This document shows positions 30,570 to 38,380 of a stretch of DNA of 38,380 nucleotides, one piece after another. This DNA comes from Beijerinckia sp. L45 (GTDB taxonomy: Bacteria; Pseudomonadota; Alphaproteobacteria; Rhizobiales; Beijerinckiaceae), in the NCBI RefSeq assembly GCF_009765775.1, contig NZ_LMUU01000184.1, positions 1-38,380 on the forward strand. Reading direction: 5' to 3'. A program made the position numbers and the translations under genes. Positions within the stretch are counted from its first letter, which is position 1. The number at the start of each line of letters is the position of its first letter. Under the pieces are notes generated by a model. That model worked only from the letters and a program-made list of their open reading frames with translations. It was not told where the DNA came from and made no database searches.

Positions 30570-31136
30570 ATGCCCGAGATCGACGTCGCCAAAGCCTTCA
30601 CGATGACCCACGAGAAGACCAAGGAGAAGATCTCCTTTGCGAAGGGAAAGCACGAGGTCGACACCGACACCGCCGCCCACTTCTACGTCAAGGCGCATCT
30701 GGTTGGCGCCAAACCGAACCCCGGCGCCGGAACGCCTGCCTTCATGCGGGCTGCCGCAGAAGAGCGCGCCAAGCTCGAAGCAGAACATGCCCGGCTCGAA
30801 GCCGAGGTTGAAGCGCGCGTCAACGCGAACGTCCGTGAAAAGATGGAAGCCGAGCTCGGCGAGCGCATGCGCATTGCCCTCGAACAGCAGGCGGTCGCCG
30901 CGTTGAACGGCGTCGACGCCGAGGTCAACAAGCGCGTCGAGGCAGCCACCAAGGACATTGAGGCGCGCCTCGTCGCGTCCTTCGACGAGCGCGTCAAAGC
31001 CGCCGTCGAGGAAGCGCTCCTGGCGCAGATGGAAGCCGACGAGAAAGCCGCCGCCGAAAAGGCCGATGGTGAAACGTCGACCGAGGCCGATGCCGCCGGC
31101 GGCAAGAAGACCGACAAGGCCGGCAAGGCGAAGTAG
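30570..31136 (+). CDS. STY1053-like phage protein with long coiled coil
   Basis: A 188-residue protein. Residues 1-45 (IDVAKAFTMTHEKTKEKISFAKGKHEVDTDTAAHFYVKAH) match the STY1053-type N-terminal domain. Residues 60-155 are an Ala/Glu/Lys/Arg-rich coiled coil, and the tail is Lys/Ala-rich and disordered. Proteins of this type lie between capsid and connector genes in many myoviruses; function unproven, presumably structural or assembly. Confidence 0.7.
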   Translation: MPEIDVAKAFTMTHEKTKEKISFAKGKHEVDTDTAAHFYVKAHLVGAKPNPGAGTPAFMRAAAEERAKLEAEHARLEAEVEARVNANVREKMEAELGERMRIALEQQAVAALNGVDAEVNKRVEAATKDIEARLVASFDERVKAAVEEALLAQMEADEKAAAEKADGETSTEADAAGGKKTDKAGKAK

Positions 31137-31175
31137 GGCGCCCTGGCGCTGTCTCTCTGATCAGCCGAGGCCGCG

Positions 31176-31640
31176 ATGAGCACGACCACGATCGCGCAGT
31201 TTCGCGGTGACTTTCCCGAGTTCGGCAGCGCCACGGCCTATCCCGACACCCAGGTGCAGATGTACCTGAACCTGGCCGAGATGCGTCTTAACCAGACGCG
31301 CTGGGACGAGCTTTGGACCTACGGGGTCGAACTTTACACGGCGCATAGCCTCGCGCTCGCCAAGATGCGGGCCGCGACGGCGGCGACCGGTGCCGCGCCC
31401 GGCGCCACGACCGGTATCGTCACCTCGAAGTCGGTCGGCGGTGTTTCCAAGTCCTCGGACATCGGCGTCGCCACCGTCGAAGGCGCCGGCACCTACAATC
31501 TCACCAGCTACGGCTCCGAGTTCTGGCAGCTCGTCCTGCAGATCGGCATCGGCGGCGTCCAGGTCGGCGGCGGTGATTTCGCTGGTCCATCGGGCGAACT
31601 CGGCAGCTTCGGCATCGTGCCTTACTTCCCCTTCGCTTGA
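31176..31640 (+). CDS. head-tail connector protein, DUF4054 family
   Basis: A 154-residue protein beginning with AQFRGDFPEFGSATAYPDTQVQ, then a helical bundle (MRLNQTRWDELWTYGVELY) and a flexible Gly/Ala segment before SYGSEFWQLVLQIG. This is the DUF4054 pattern of head-completion/adaptor proteins that dock beneath the portal. Position just after capsid genes agrees. Confidence 0.82.
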   Translation: MSTTTIAQFRGDFPEFGSATAYPDTQVQMYLNLAEMRLNQTRWDELWTYGVELYTAHSLALAKMRAATAATGAAPGATTGIVTSKSVGGVSKSSDIGVATVEGAGTYNLTSYGSEFWQLVLQIGIGGVQVGGGDFAGPSGELGSFGIVPYFPFA

Positions 31641-31652
31641 GCGAGACCGACC

Positions 31653-31886
31653 ATGAAATATTTCGTTCCGAAGACCTGCGCCATCAAGCTGCCGAGCGGC
31701 GGCACCTGCCGGCTGATCCGCGGCATCCGTGAGGTTCCCGACGTCGTCGCAGACAGCAAGCTCGGCATCGACGCCGGCATCAAGCCGGTCGAAGAAATGA
31801 CGGACGCCGAATACCGCTCCATCGGGTTGAAGCGGCCCGCTGCGGAACCGGCGTCCGCGGCGGAAGCCGAAGCATCGAGAGCCTGA
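31653..31886 (+). CDS. small hypothetical head-region protein
   Basis: A 77-residue protein. The N-terminal 25 residues (YFVPKTCAIKLPSGGTCRLIRG) look beta-rich and the C-terminus is Ala/Glu-rich and disordered. Its stop and the next start share one base (TGATG). It is probably a minor head or neck protein by position. Confidence 0.65.
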   Translation: MKYFVPKTCAIKLPSGGTCRLIRGIREVPDVVADSKLGIDAGIKPVEEMTDAEYRSIGLKRPAAEPASAAEAEASRA

Positions 31887-32482
31887 TGGCCGCGACATCC
31901 TCGCTGCGGATCACCGTCGATCTCAGCAAGGATCTCGAGAAGGCCACCAAGGACTTGGTGCGGCGCGAGCTACTGATCGGGATCCCGGGCGATGGTCCCG
32001 CCCGGCCGCCGGAGCCCGGCGAGAAGACGCCGCCCTCGAATGCGCTTCTCGGCTACGTGGCCGAGAACGGCGACGAGGAACTCAAGATCCCGGCTCGACC
32101 GTTCCTGCTTCCTGGTGTCGAGGATGCCCGGGACGCGATCACCAAGGGTCTGACGCGGGCGGGCAAAGCGGTCCTCGACGGGGACCCCAACGGGCTCGAA
32201 GTCGGGTTTGCCATGGCCGGCGCCGCGGCTGTGGCGGCGGTGAAAAAGAAGATCCTGGAAGGGAGCTTCGCGCCGCTCGCGGACAGCACGCTCGAGGCGC
32301 GGGCGCGGCGGAAGCGCGCCAACGGCAAACTCAGCCAGGCCGAAAGCTCGAAGGCAGCACGGCTCGAACTGGCGAACCGCGCCGCGGGCGTCGACCAATC
32401 GACCGATGCGAAGCCGCTGTACGACACGCATTCCCTCTTCAATTCGATCACCTACGTGATCAAGGACAAGGGTGCCAACTGA
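31886..32482 (+). CDS. neck/tail-completion protein (HK97 gp10 or Mu-type)
   Basis: A 198-residue protein. Features shared with tail-completion proteins are LLGYVAENGDEELKIPARPFLLPG, then FAPLADSTLEARARRKR and the ending PLYDTHSLFNSITYVIKDKG. These proteins close the head or tail interface. It shares a base with each neighbour (31886, 32482), so translation is coupled. Confidence 0.75.
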   Translation: MAATSSLRITVDLSKDLEKATKDLVRRELLIGIPGDGPARPPEPGEKTPPSNALLGYVAENGDEELKIPARPFLLPGVEDARDAITKGLTRAGKAVLDGDPNGLEVGFAMAGAAAVAAVKKKILEGSFAPLADSTLEARARRKRANGKLSQAESSKAARLELANRAAGVDQSTDAKPLYDTHSLFNSITYVIKDKGAN

Positions 32483-32865
32483 TGCCCTTCCTCGACGTAA
32501 CCGACGTCCTGAAGGACCCCGACTTCGCAACCACGTTCTCTGTCGCTCGCTCGGCCACGACGGTCGGCAACGATGGTGAAACGGCCCTGACGCCGTCGAC
32601 CTTCACCGGCATCGTCGGTGTCGTGACGCCGGCGAACAGCAACGATCTGAAGCGCATGGCCGAGGTCGAGCGCCTCACCGGCGCCATCGCGATCCACACC
32701 ACCTTCACGCTGATGGCTGGCGGCGCTCAGACCGACGGCACCACGGTGACGGCCGATGTCGTGACGTGGAATGGGCGGCAGTACTCGATCTTCGCGGTCG
32801 ATGACTGGACCCAGTTCGGTGCCGGGTTCGTGCGCGCCACGGCGACGATGCTGTCGCTGACCTAA
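32482..32865 (+). CDS. head-tail joining/neck protein
   Basis: A 127-residue beta-rich protein (FLDVTDVLKDPDFATTFSV; GIVGVVTPANSNDLKRMAEVERLTGAI; VVTWNGRQYSIFAVDDWTQFG). The pattern fits small head-tail joining proteins located between connector and neck terminator genes. Exact family not named with certainty. Confidence 0.65.
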   Translation: MPFLDVTDVLKDPDFATTFSVARSATTVGNDGETALTPSTFTGIVGVVTPANSNDLKRMAEVERLTGAIAIHTTFTLMAGGAQTDGTTVTADVVTWNGRQYSIFAVDDWTQFGAGFVRATATMLSLT

Positions 32866-32886
32866 TCATCTGAAGGACGGCTGGGC

Positions 32887-33507
32887 ATGGCGAACGACAG
32901 TTCCGTCGCCGGCTTCCTCGTCCCCGAGGGCACGCAGCCGCCAGACGATGCCGCGCTGTGCGCCTTGTTTCAACCCACCATCGTCGGTCTTACCGGACTC
33001 GCCGGGAACCTCGTCCGTCGCAAAGGGCAGGCCGTCCCGGGCCCGCAGCCGAGTCGCGACACGACCTGGTGCGCCTTTGCCGTCACGGTGACCACGGGCG
33101 ACATGAACCCCACCATCGTGCACGAAGGGCTTGCCGACGGCGGCCTCGGCCGTGATCTCGTCATGCGCTCGGAAGAGCTCGAGGTCTCGACCAGTTTCTT
33201 CGGCCCCGCCGCGATCGGGACGGCAAACCAGCTTCGTGACGGTTTCGGCGTCGCCCAGAACCGCGCTGCGCTTCGTGCCAGCGGCATCGCCTATGTCGGC
33301 ATCGATCGCGTTACCTACGTGCCGGACCTCGAAAACGGTCAGTTCGTGCGCCGCGCCGACCTCGTTTTTCGCGCCCGCCGCATGGCGATCCGCGTCTACC
33401 CGATCCGCAATCTCGTGACCTTCGTCGGTGAGGTGATCGCCGACAGCGGCGATGTCTCCGGTTCTGACGCCGCGGTCACGTCGCCCATCACCACGACCGC
33501 GCCTTAG
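32887..33507 (+). CDS. phage neck terminator protein, gp12-like
   Basis: A 206-residue protein with a long early segment, then TWCAFAVT, a SEELEVSTSFFGPAAIGTAN motif, LRDGFGVAQNRAALRASG and VPDLENGQFVRRADLVFRARR. This is the signature of the phage neck terminator (gp12-like) domain in myoviruses that have DUF3383 sheath genes. It probably caps the tail at the neck. Confidence 0.8.
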   Translation: MANDSSVAGFLVPEGTQPPDDAALCALFQPTIVGLTGLAGNLVRRKGQAVPGPQPSRDTTWCAFAVTVTTGDMNPTIVHEGLADGGLGRDLVMRSEELEVSTSFFGPAAIGTANQLRDGFGVAQNRAALRASGIAYVGIDRVTYVPDLENGQFVRRADLVFRARRMAIRVYPIRNLVTFVGEVIADSGDVSGSDAAVTSPITTTAP

Positions 33508-33549
33508 GCGCCGCTCTCGTCTTCCCTCATCATCGCGAGATCCTGACCC

Positions 33550-35076
33550 ATGGCAACGCCCAATGGCCTGAACACGAACGACGTCGTCGATGTCACGATT
33601 TCGCTCACCAACACGCCCGCCGGCTTCCGCAATTTCGGCGCCGTTCTCGTGCTCGGTCCCAGCGATGTCATCGACGTCAACGAGCGTCGCCGCAATTATT
33701 CGGACATGACCGGGGTCGGCGCCGACTTCGCACCGGGCACCCCGGAGTTTGCATACGCCGAGGATCACTTCTCGCAGGTCCCGCAGCCGAACCAGCTTGC
33801 CATCGGCCGCTTCGCGCAGACCGCGACAGCCGGGCTCCTGCATGGCGCAATTCTGACGCCGTCGCAGCGTCTCCTCACCAACTTCACGTCGATCGGGGCC
33901 GGCGGCGCTTTCAAGATGTCGATCGACGGGACCGTACACCCGGTCGGGCCGATGAACTTCAGCGGCGCCGCCAACCTCAACGGTGTCGCCGGCATCGTCC
34001 AGGCGGCGCTTGTGACCGCAGGCGCGACCGGTGCCACCGTCGTCTGGGACTCGGAAAACCTTCGCTTCAACGTGGAATCTGGCACGACCGGTGCCGCGTC
34101 CTCGGTCGGCTATGCCACCGCGCCGACGGCGGGCGCCGGCGTCGTCGACGTTTCGGTGCTGCTCGGCCTCTCCGCGACGCCGACGTCGTCCGGAGCCGCC
34201 GCCGATGCGCCAATCGCCGGCATCGTTGCCGAGGAGCCGCTGGCCTGCATCGCGCTCTTCGATCAGCTTTACGGCGACTGGTATATGGGGGCCTTTGCGG
34301 CGACCCTGGCCGATGCCGATCATCTGTCCGTTGCGGAATATATCGAGGCGGCCGGTCGCTCCCGCATCTACGGCATCGGCACCGAAAACACCGAGGTGAT
34401 GGATCCGACGCAAACCGACGATCTGGCTTCGATCCTGGTCGATGCAAACATCAGCCGAACCTGCATCGCCTATTCTTCGACGACCACGGTATCGATCGCG
34501 TCCCTGTTCGCGCGGTTCGCCACCGTCAACTATGCCGGCAGCAACACGACGATCACCGGCAAGTTCAAGACGATGCCGGGCGTCACCGCGGAATACCTCA
34601 CCGAGGACCAAGCCGAGACGCTCGACGCGAAGCGCGTCAACTACTTCGCGGCCTACCAGAACGGCGCCTCGATCATCCAGCAGGCGGTGATGGTCAACGG
34701 CAACTTCATCGACAGCCGCATCAACGCGGACTGGCTGGCGAACTACGTTCAGACCAACCTCTTCAACCTCTACACCACGATGAACAAGGTCCCGCAGACC
34801 GATGCCGGGACCGGGCTGCAGAAGGCCAACATCACGGCCAGCATGCAGCAGGGCATCGTCAACGGCTATTTGGCTGCCGGTGTGTGGAACGGCCAGGCCT
34901 TCGGCACCCTGAACACGGGCGATGTGCTTCCGCTCGGTTTCTACATCTACGCCCCGCTCGTCGCGACGCAGAACCAGACGGATCGCGCTGCCCGCAAGTC
35001 GGTGCCGTTCCAGATCGCGGCCAAGGAAGCCGGCGCCGTTCACTCGTCGAGCATCAGCATCCTCGTCAACCCGTAG
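33550..35076 (+). CDS. tail sheath protein, DUF3383 family
   Basis: A 508-residue sheath protein. The DUF3383 pattern includes DVVDVTISLTNTPAGFRNFG at the N-terminus, FRRFG-type strands, a variable beta-rich insertion (about 110-220), DQLYGDWYMGAFAATL, and TAEYLTEDQAETLDAKRVNYF. It ends with a typical polymerising C-terminal strand region. Presence with a tube gene shows a contractile tail. Confidence 0.88.
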   Translation: MATPNGLNTNDVVDVTISLTNTPAGFRNFGAVLVLGPSDVIDVNERRRNYSDMTGVGADFAPGTPEFAYAEDHFSQVPQPNQLAIGRFAQTATAGLLHGAILTPSQRLLTNFTSIGAGGAFKMSIDGTVHPVGPMNFSGAANLNGVAGIVQAALVTAGATGATVVWDSENLRFNVESGTTGAASSVGYATAPTAGAGVVDVSVLLGLSATPTSSGAAADAPIAGIVAEEPLACIALFDQLYGDWYMGAFAATLADADHLSVAEYIEAAGRSRIYGIGTENTEVMDPTQTDDLASILVDANISRTCIAYSSTTTVSIASLFARFATVNYAGSNTTITGKFKTMPGVTAEYLTEDQAETLDAKRVNYFAAYQNGASIIQQAVMVNGNFIDSRINADWLANYVQTNLFNLYTTMNKVPQTDAGTGLQKANITASMQQGIVNGYLAAGVWNGQAFGTLNTGDVLPLGFYIYAPLVATQNQTDRAARKSVPFQIAAKEAGAVHSSSISILVNP

Positions 35077-35141
35077 GCCGCGCCGCGGCCGACCTCTCCT
35101 CATCCCCGTTCCGCTAGCCTTTTTCGAAGGATCGCCGACCC

Positions 35142-35609
35142 ATGTCCGCATATGAAAATGGCGTCTACTCGTTCCAGGACGTGTCCTGCTCGATCGTCGG
35201 CCCGAACATCAATCTGATCGTCACCGGCGAAGCCGAGGAAGGTTACGAGACCGAGTACGAGGGCGACAAGGACAGCCTCACCATGGGCGCCGGCGGCGAT
35301 GGCATGCACTCGCTGCGTGCCGCCCAGAACGGCACCCTGACGCTACATCTGCTCAAGACCAGCTCGCTCAACCAGGCGCTCTGCAACGCCTACAATTTCC
35401 AGACCGGCTCCGCGGCCAACCACGGCCGCAACGTCATCATCATCGACGATCCGGTGCGCGGCGACACTATCACCTGCCAGGGCGCCGCATTCCGGCGCCT
35501 GCCGGGCAACAAGTTCGCGGAGCAGGGCGGCATTCAGGACTGGGTCTTCAACTGCACCCGGATCACGCCGAGCCTCGGCGCTGGTGTGGATACGGTGCTG
35601 AATGGCTAA
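35142..35609 (+). CDS. tail tube protein, DUF3277 family
   Basis: A 155-residue protein with YSFQDVSCSIVGPNINL, GDKDSLTMGAGGDGMHSLRA, KTSSLNQALCNAYN and DPVRGDTITCQGAAFRRLP, matching the DUF3277 tube family that follows DUF3383 sheaths. Its last 8 bases overlap the first chaperone-like gene. AAGGA precedes the ATG. Confidence 0.87.
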   Translation: MSAYENGVYSFQDVSCSIVGPNINLIVTGEAEEGYETEYEGDKDSLTMGAGGDGMHSLRAAQNGTLTLHLLKTSSLNQALCNAYNFQTGSAANHGRNVIIIDDPVRGDTITCQGAAFRRLPGNKFAEQGGIQDWVFNCTRITPSLGAGVDTVLNG

Positions 35610-36078
35610 TTTTCAGATCGCCGGCATCTCCTATCAGTCTCGCGTCATGGACGGCGAGACCCAGACCCTTGTTCTCAAGCGTCTGCTACCGACCTTTGCC
35701 GCCTTGATGGGATGTCAAACCTCGCTCAAGGCGGCAGCGGCGCTAGCATCCGTGGAGCCGGGCGGGGACGACGAGGTCGTCGATCCGCTCGCGGCGCAGC
35801 GTGACGCGCTGATGCCGGTGGCACGTGAGCTCGCCTCGGTGTCGGACGCCGACGTCAAGTTCGTGCTGAACGCCTGCCTTGCCGTGACGAAACGCGAAGT
35901 CTCGACGGGTGTCGGCTGGGTCGACGTGGTCCAGCGTGGCCAGATCCAGGATCAGTCAGACGCGACCTTCATCGGTCGCCTCACGATCGCTTGGCACGTG
36001 CTAGGCGAAAACTTCGCCGACATGCTGAAGTCGCTCGGCGTCGATCTCAGCGATCTCTCCGGTGTTATTCCGAAGTAG
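35602..36078 (+). CDS. tail assembly chaperone-like protein 1
   Basis: A 158-residue protein placed between tube and spike genes, as expected for tail-assembly chaperones. The N-terminus (FQIAGISYQSRVMDGETQTLVLKRLLP) aligns by eye with the next gene product. The middle is helical (ARELASVSDADVKFVLNACL). Chaperones coat the tape measure during tail assembly. No frameshift site of the G/T type is evident between the two genes. Confidence 0.65.
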   Translation: MANFQIAGISYQSRVMDGETQTLVLKRLLPTFAALMGCQTSLKAAAALASVEPGGDDEVVDPLAAQRDALMPVARELASVSDADVKFVLNACLAVTKREVSTGVGWVDVVQRGQIQDQSDATFIGRLTIAWHVLGENFADMLKSLGVDLSDLSGVIPK

Positions 36079-36082
36079 ACCG

Positions 36083-36664
36083 ATGGCGGAATTCCAGGTT
36101 GCGGGTCACGTCTACCGGGCCCGCAAGATCTGCGTCATCGATCAGTGGCGGTTGCTCCAACGTCTGAAGCCTGTGCTGCCCGCGCTTTACGGCATGGATA
36201 GCGGGATGCGCGTGTCCGGTGCCGGCATAGCCGACATCACGAAGAACCTGGCACCGCTGCTCCGCGCCGACGACGCCGACATGAAGGCGGTCTTCCACGA
36301 TGCGGTCGCGGCCTGTGAGCGACTGAACATCGAGGACGACAGCTGGCAATCCGTCGACGCGATGCCGCCGCTCGGAACGCTGATGGCGATGACGTCCGCC
36401 GTCGTCTCCGAAAACTTCGGTGTCTTCTTCGCGATGGAGCGACCCGACTTCAAGCCGACCTCCTACGACGGCCCGCGCTACGATCCGGTCTCGATGCCGA
36501 ATGGTGAGAACTGGCTCTGGCGTCCGGTTCTGCGCGGCATGTGCAAGGCCGAGAGCCTACTCGACGGCACCCTCCACATCGAACACATCGCCAAGTTTAA
36601 CGATGCGATTGACTGTGAAGAGGAAAATCAGGCGCGCATGCGCAAGGCGATCGAAAAGAAGTAG
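36083..36664 (+). CDS. tail assembly chaperone-like protein 2 (paralogue)
   Basis: A 193-residue protein from ATG 36083. Its opening EFQVAGHVYRARKICVIDQW and the following RLLQRLKPVLPAL parallel the preceding gene, pointing to an old duplication. An upstream in-frame GTG at 36062 lies inside the previous gene and lacks a ribosome site. The C-terminus is acidic and helical. Likely a second tail-assembly chaperone. Confidence 0.62.
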   Translation: MAEFQVAGHVYRARKICVIDQWRLLQRLKPVLPALYGMDSGMRVSGAGIADITKNLAPLLRADDADMKAVFHDAVAACERLNIEDDSWQSVDAMPPLGTLMAMTSAVVSENFGVFFAMERPDFKPTSYDGPRYDPVSMPNGENWLWRPVLRGMCKAESLLDGTLHIEHIAKFNDAIDCEEENQARMRKAIEKK

Positions 36665-36669
36665 GTCGC

Positions 36670-37851
36670 ATGGATCTCCGCGAATACTTCAACGATCCGG
36701 AGGAAGCCCTCCGGACGGCGGTCGCGGGTCTGCTGAAGCAGGTCTGGACGGCGATGCCGGCGAGCGTGTCCGTCGACAGCCAGGATGGGCATGTCGCGAC
36801 AGCGCAGCCCATGATCAAGCGGCAGGTGACGAACCCGGATGGGTCGATCACCTACGAGGATCATACCGACCATCCCGATCTGCCGATCCACCACCTCGGC
36901 GGCGGCCCGGTGGTCACGACGCATCCCACGGTGAAAGGCGACACCGGCGCGATCCTCTACATGTCGCGGGCGATCGATTCCTGGTTCAACTCCGGCGGGT
37001 CGCAGAACCCGATGGAAGACCGCGCCCACTCGCTCGCCGACGGCGTCTTTCTTTCCGGCATCCGGTCGACGCCCGACAAGCTGCAGCAGGTGTCGCAGAC
37101 CAGCACGCAGACGCGCACCGTCGATAAACGGAGCGTCATTGATCACGGGCCGAACGGGACGCATCACAAGACCGTCGACCCGTCGACGGCTGCGGCCAGC
37201 GCCGAATTCGATCCCTTCAGTCAGGCGACGACGTTTTTTGAACACATTCTGCATCCCTCGAACGGGCATGCGGTCAATGCGACCGATGGCGGGACGACTC
37301 ATTCCACGTCGATGACGCATACCGACGGCTTCAAGGCCGCGGCGAACAACGGGGCGCATTCGCTTTCGGCGCATCCCACGAACGGGACGTCGATCCTGTC
37401 GTCCGTTGCCCATACGCTTCAGGCGCCGAACGCCAGTCTGGACAAAAGCGGCAACCAGACGAACCGGGGCTCCAGCACGTCTCAGGGCAACATCACGTCC
37501 TCGAGCGGCAACGTCAGCGCGCCTTCGGGCGCTATCAGCGGGCAATCCGGGAGCTTCGGAAGCCTGACCGGCATCGGTGGCGCTGTCATGGCGCTGATCA
37601 AAGCCGCGGCTGGATCCTTCTCGAGCATTGCGACAGGTTCGATGCAGTCGACCGGCCCCGTGGCCGCGCCGACAATCCAGACGAACCAGCCCTACACCGT
37701 CGCTACACTCCCGACGCCATCCCTCCTTCTTCAAGGCACGCGCGCCTTCGTAACCGACGCCACGAGTCCGTCTTTCATGCAAGCGCTCGTCGGTGGCGGC
37801 ATCATCGTGTGTCCCGCCTTTTGCGACGGCACCCAGTGGGTGGCCGGCTGA
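36670..37851 (+). CDS. baseplate central spike, Gp138-type
   Basis: A 393-residue protein. Residues 1-110 resemble the Gp138 N-terminal OB-fold domain (AVAGLLKQVWTAMPASVSV, then VATAQPMIKRQ). The middle (150-290) is rich in His, Thr, Ser, Asn and Gly at regular spacing, suggesting a triple-stranded beta-helix. The end contains LLQGTRAFVTDATSPSFMQA, a phrase seen at the end of many phage tail proteins. It would form the membrane-piercing tip of the baseplate. Its stop shares a base with the next start. Confidence 0.75.
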   Translation: MDLREYFNDPEEALRTAVAGLLKQVWTAMPASVSVDSQDGHVATAQPMIKRQVTNPDGSITYEDHTDHPDLPIHHLGGGPVVTTHPTVKGDTGAILYMSRAIDSWFNSGGSQNPMEDRAHSLADGVFLSGIRSTPDKLQQVSQTSTQTRTVDKRSVIDHGPNGTHHKTVDPSTAAASAEFDPFSQATTFFEHILHPSNGHAVNATDGGTTHSTSMTHTDGFKAAANNGAHSLSAHPTNGTSILSSVAHTLQAPNASLDKSGNQTNRGSSTSQGNITSSSGNVSAPSGAISGQSGSFGSLTGIGGAVMALIKAAAGSFSSIATGSMQSTGPVAAPTIQTNQPYTVATLPTPSLLLQGTRAFVTDATSPSFMQALVGGGIIVCPAFCDGTQWVAG

Positions 37852-38380
37852 TGAGCCAGAACTGGCTTCGCTCCTGCTCCCTGTCCGTCAACGGAACCAC
37901 GATCTCTGGTGGAGGCCAGACCGATCTACGGATCACGTTTTCGATCGAGATGACGACAATCCAGTCGCCGAACCCGGCGCGGTTCAGGATATACAACGCC
38001 GGCCCCAGCACCATCGCGGCATTGAAGGCGGCCGAGGGAACCAAGGTCACGTTCTCCGGGGGCTATCAGGGTAACACCGGCGTCCTCTACGTCGGCGATC
38101 TCAAACAGTTCATCGGATCCGGGCACGAGACCCCCGTCGACAGCTACGTCGATCTGCTCTGCGCCGGCGGCGACCAGGCCTACAATCAGGCGCGCGTCAC
38201 CAAGACGCTGTCGTCCGGGTGGACGCCTCAGGACAAGCTGCAGGCTGCGGTAACGGCGATGGGTGCTCATGGCATCACCATGGGGCTGACGAACGTCGAC
38301 CTGACGCAACCCAAATTTCCACGCGGTATCCCGCTCATCGGCATGGCACGGCAGCTGATCCGCGAAGTCGCCATGAGCAA
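37851..38380 (+). CDS. baseplate hub/tail protein (3' end outside window)
   Basis: From ATG 37851 an open frame runs to the window end (176 complete codons). It begins with SCSLSVNGTTISGGGQTDLRITFSIEM, then PARFRIYNAGPSTIAALKAAEGTKV, GGYQGNTGVLYVGDLKQF. This is the beta-rich gp44/gp27-like hub pattern of myovirus baseplates (IRIYN, GY-x-GN, GDI). It shares a base with the spike gene and probably continues to around twice this length. Confidence 0.8.
   Translation, partial: MSQNWLRSCSLSVNGTTISGGGQTDLRITFSIEMTTIQSPNPARFRIYNAGPSTIAALKAAEGTKVTFSGGYQGNTGVLYVGDLKQFIGSGHETPVDSYVDLLCAGGDQAYNQARVTKTLSSGWTPQDKLQAAVTAMGAHGITMGLTNVDLTQPKFPRGIPLIGMARQLIREVAMS

Noticed and set aside
32866-35151. 761-codon open frame on the minus strand opposite neck, sheath and tube genes
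   Set aside because: The plus strand encodes recognisable sheath and neck families. The minus frame is an Arg/Asp/Gly-rich product of high-GC codon mirroring and resembles no protein family.
35950-36090. Programmed -1 frameshift joining the two chaperone-like genes
   Set aside because: The second frame is closed upstream at 36026-36028 and no slippery heptamer was found in the short open stretch after it.
36628-37782. 384-codon minus-strand frame opposite the spike gene
   Set aside because: Arg-rich composition, no ribosome site and conflict with the well-supported spike gene.
1-38380. tRNA genes, diversity-generating retroelement, insertion sequences
   Set aside because: No tRNA-like cloverleaf with a T-loop was noticed, no reverse transcriptase or template/variable repeat pair, and no transposase.

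Overview
The window is a contiguous stretch of a temperate-type, contractile-tailed phage or prophage of an alphaproteobacterium, probably of the Rhizobiales (Hyphomicrobiales). The host guess rests on the high-GC codon use, a clear GcrA-family protein, a winged-helix protein resembling the CtrA DNA-binding domain, and DUF6456-like and PadR-type genes typical of these bacteria. Sheath and tube genes make the virion a myovirus. The window opens inside a gene and closes inside a baseplate hub gene. No lysis genes, tail fibres, tRNAs, rRNAs or CRISPR arrays are visible.

Left part (1-7400, all plus strand, most genes overlapping by 4 bases): an early operon for DNA modification and regulation. 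It holds the end of a putative adenine methyltransferase, a DndC/PAPS-reductase-like PP-loop protein, a receiver-less CtrA-like winged helix, small unknown genes, a cytosine-5 methyltransferase carrying eleven tandem DEP-x-x-T-V-T repeats, a GcrA-family regulator, and a DUF1376 replication-type protein.

Accessory middle (7400-15300): two minus-strand exported proteins; a 676-base intergenic stretch with a perfect DnaA box; a DprA-like/ComF-like phosphoribosyltransferase pair with an AT-richer second gene; a second HTH regulator; a DUF6456-like protein; a minus-strand PadR pair with an inverted-repeat operator just upstream; small unknown genes; and two hairpin terminators in tandem.

Integration and small-gene region (15300-19700): a tyrosine recombinase with a diverging small gene, then tightly packed small genes including a C39/papain-like protein and an integral-membrane fatty acid hydroxylase-like enzyme. 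After these come a minus-strand KTSC/zinc-ribbon pair and a ribbon-helix-helix repressor facing each other across promoters that contain three operator-like repeats.

Late region (19693-38380, nearly all plus strand): metallopeptidase, terminase small and large subunits, DUF1073 portal, MuF-like head protein, DUF2213 protease fused to a Nudix domain and a scaffold-like tail, cement protein, DUF2184 major capsid, STY1053-like protein, DUF4054 connector, neck and tail-completion proteins, DUF3383 sheath, DUF3277 tube, two related tail-chaperone-like proteins, a Gp138-type spike and the baseplate hub. A low-GC glycosyltransferase gene with its own terminator sits between portal and MuF, and an antisense gene sits between MuF and the protease.

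The ideas most worth testing are: phage mimics of the CtrA/GcrA/methylation cell-cycle circuit, the repeat-expanded methyltransferase, the DprA-phosphoribosyltransferase pair, the Nudix-capsid protease fusion, and the fatty acid hydroxylase and glycosyltransferase cargo genes.
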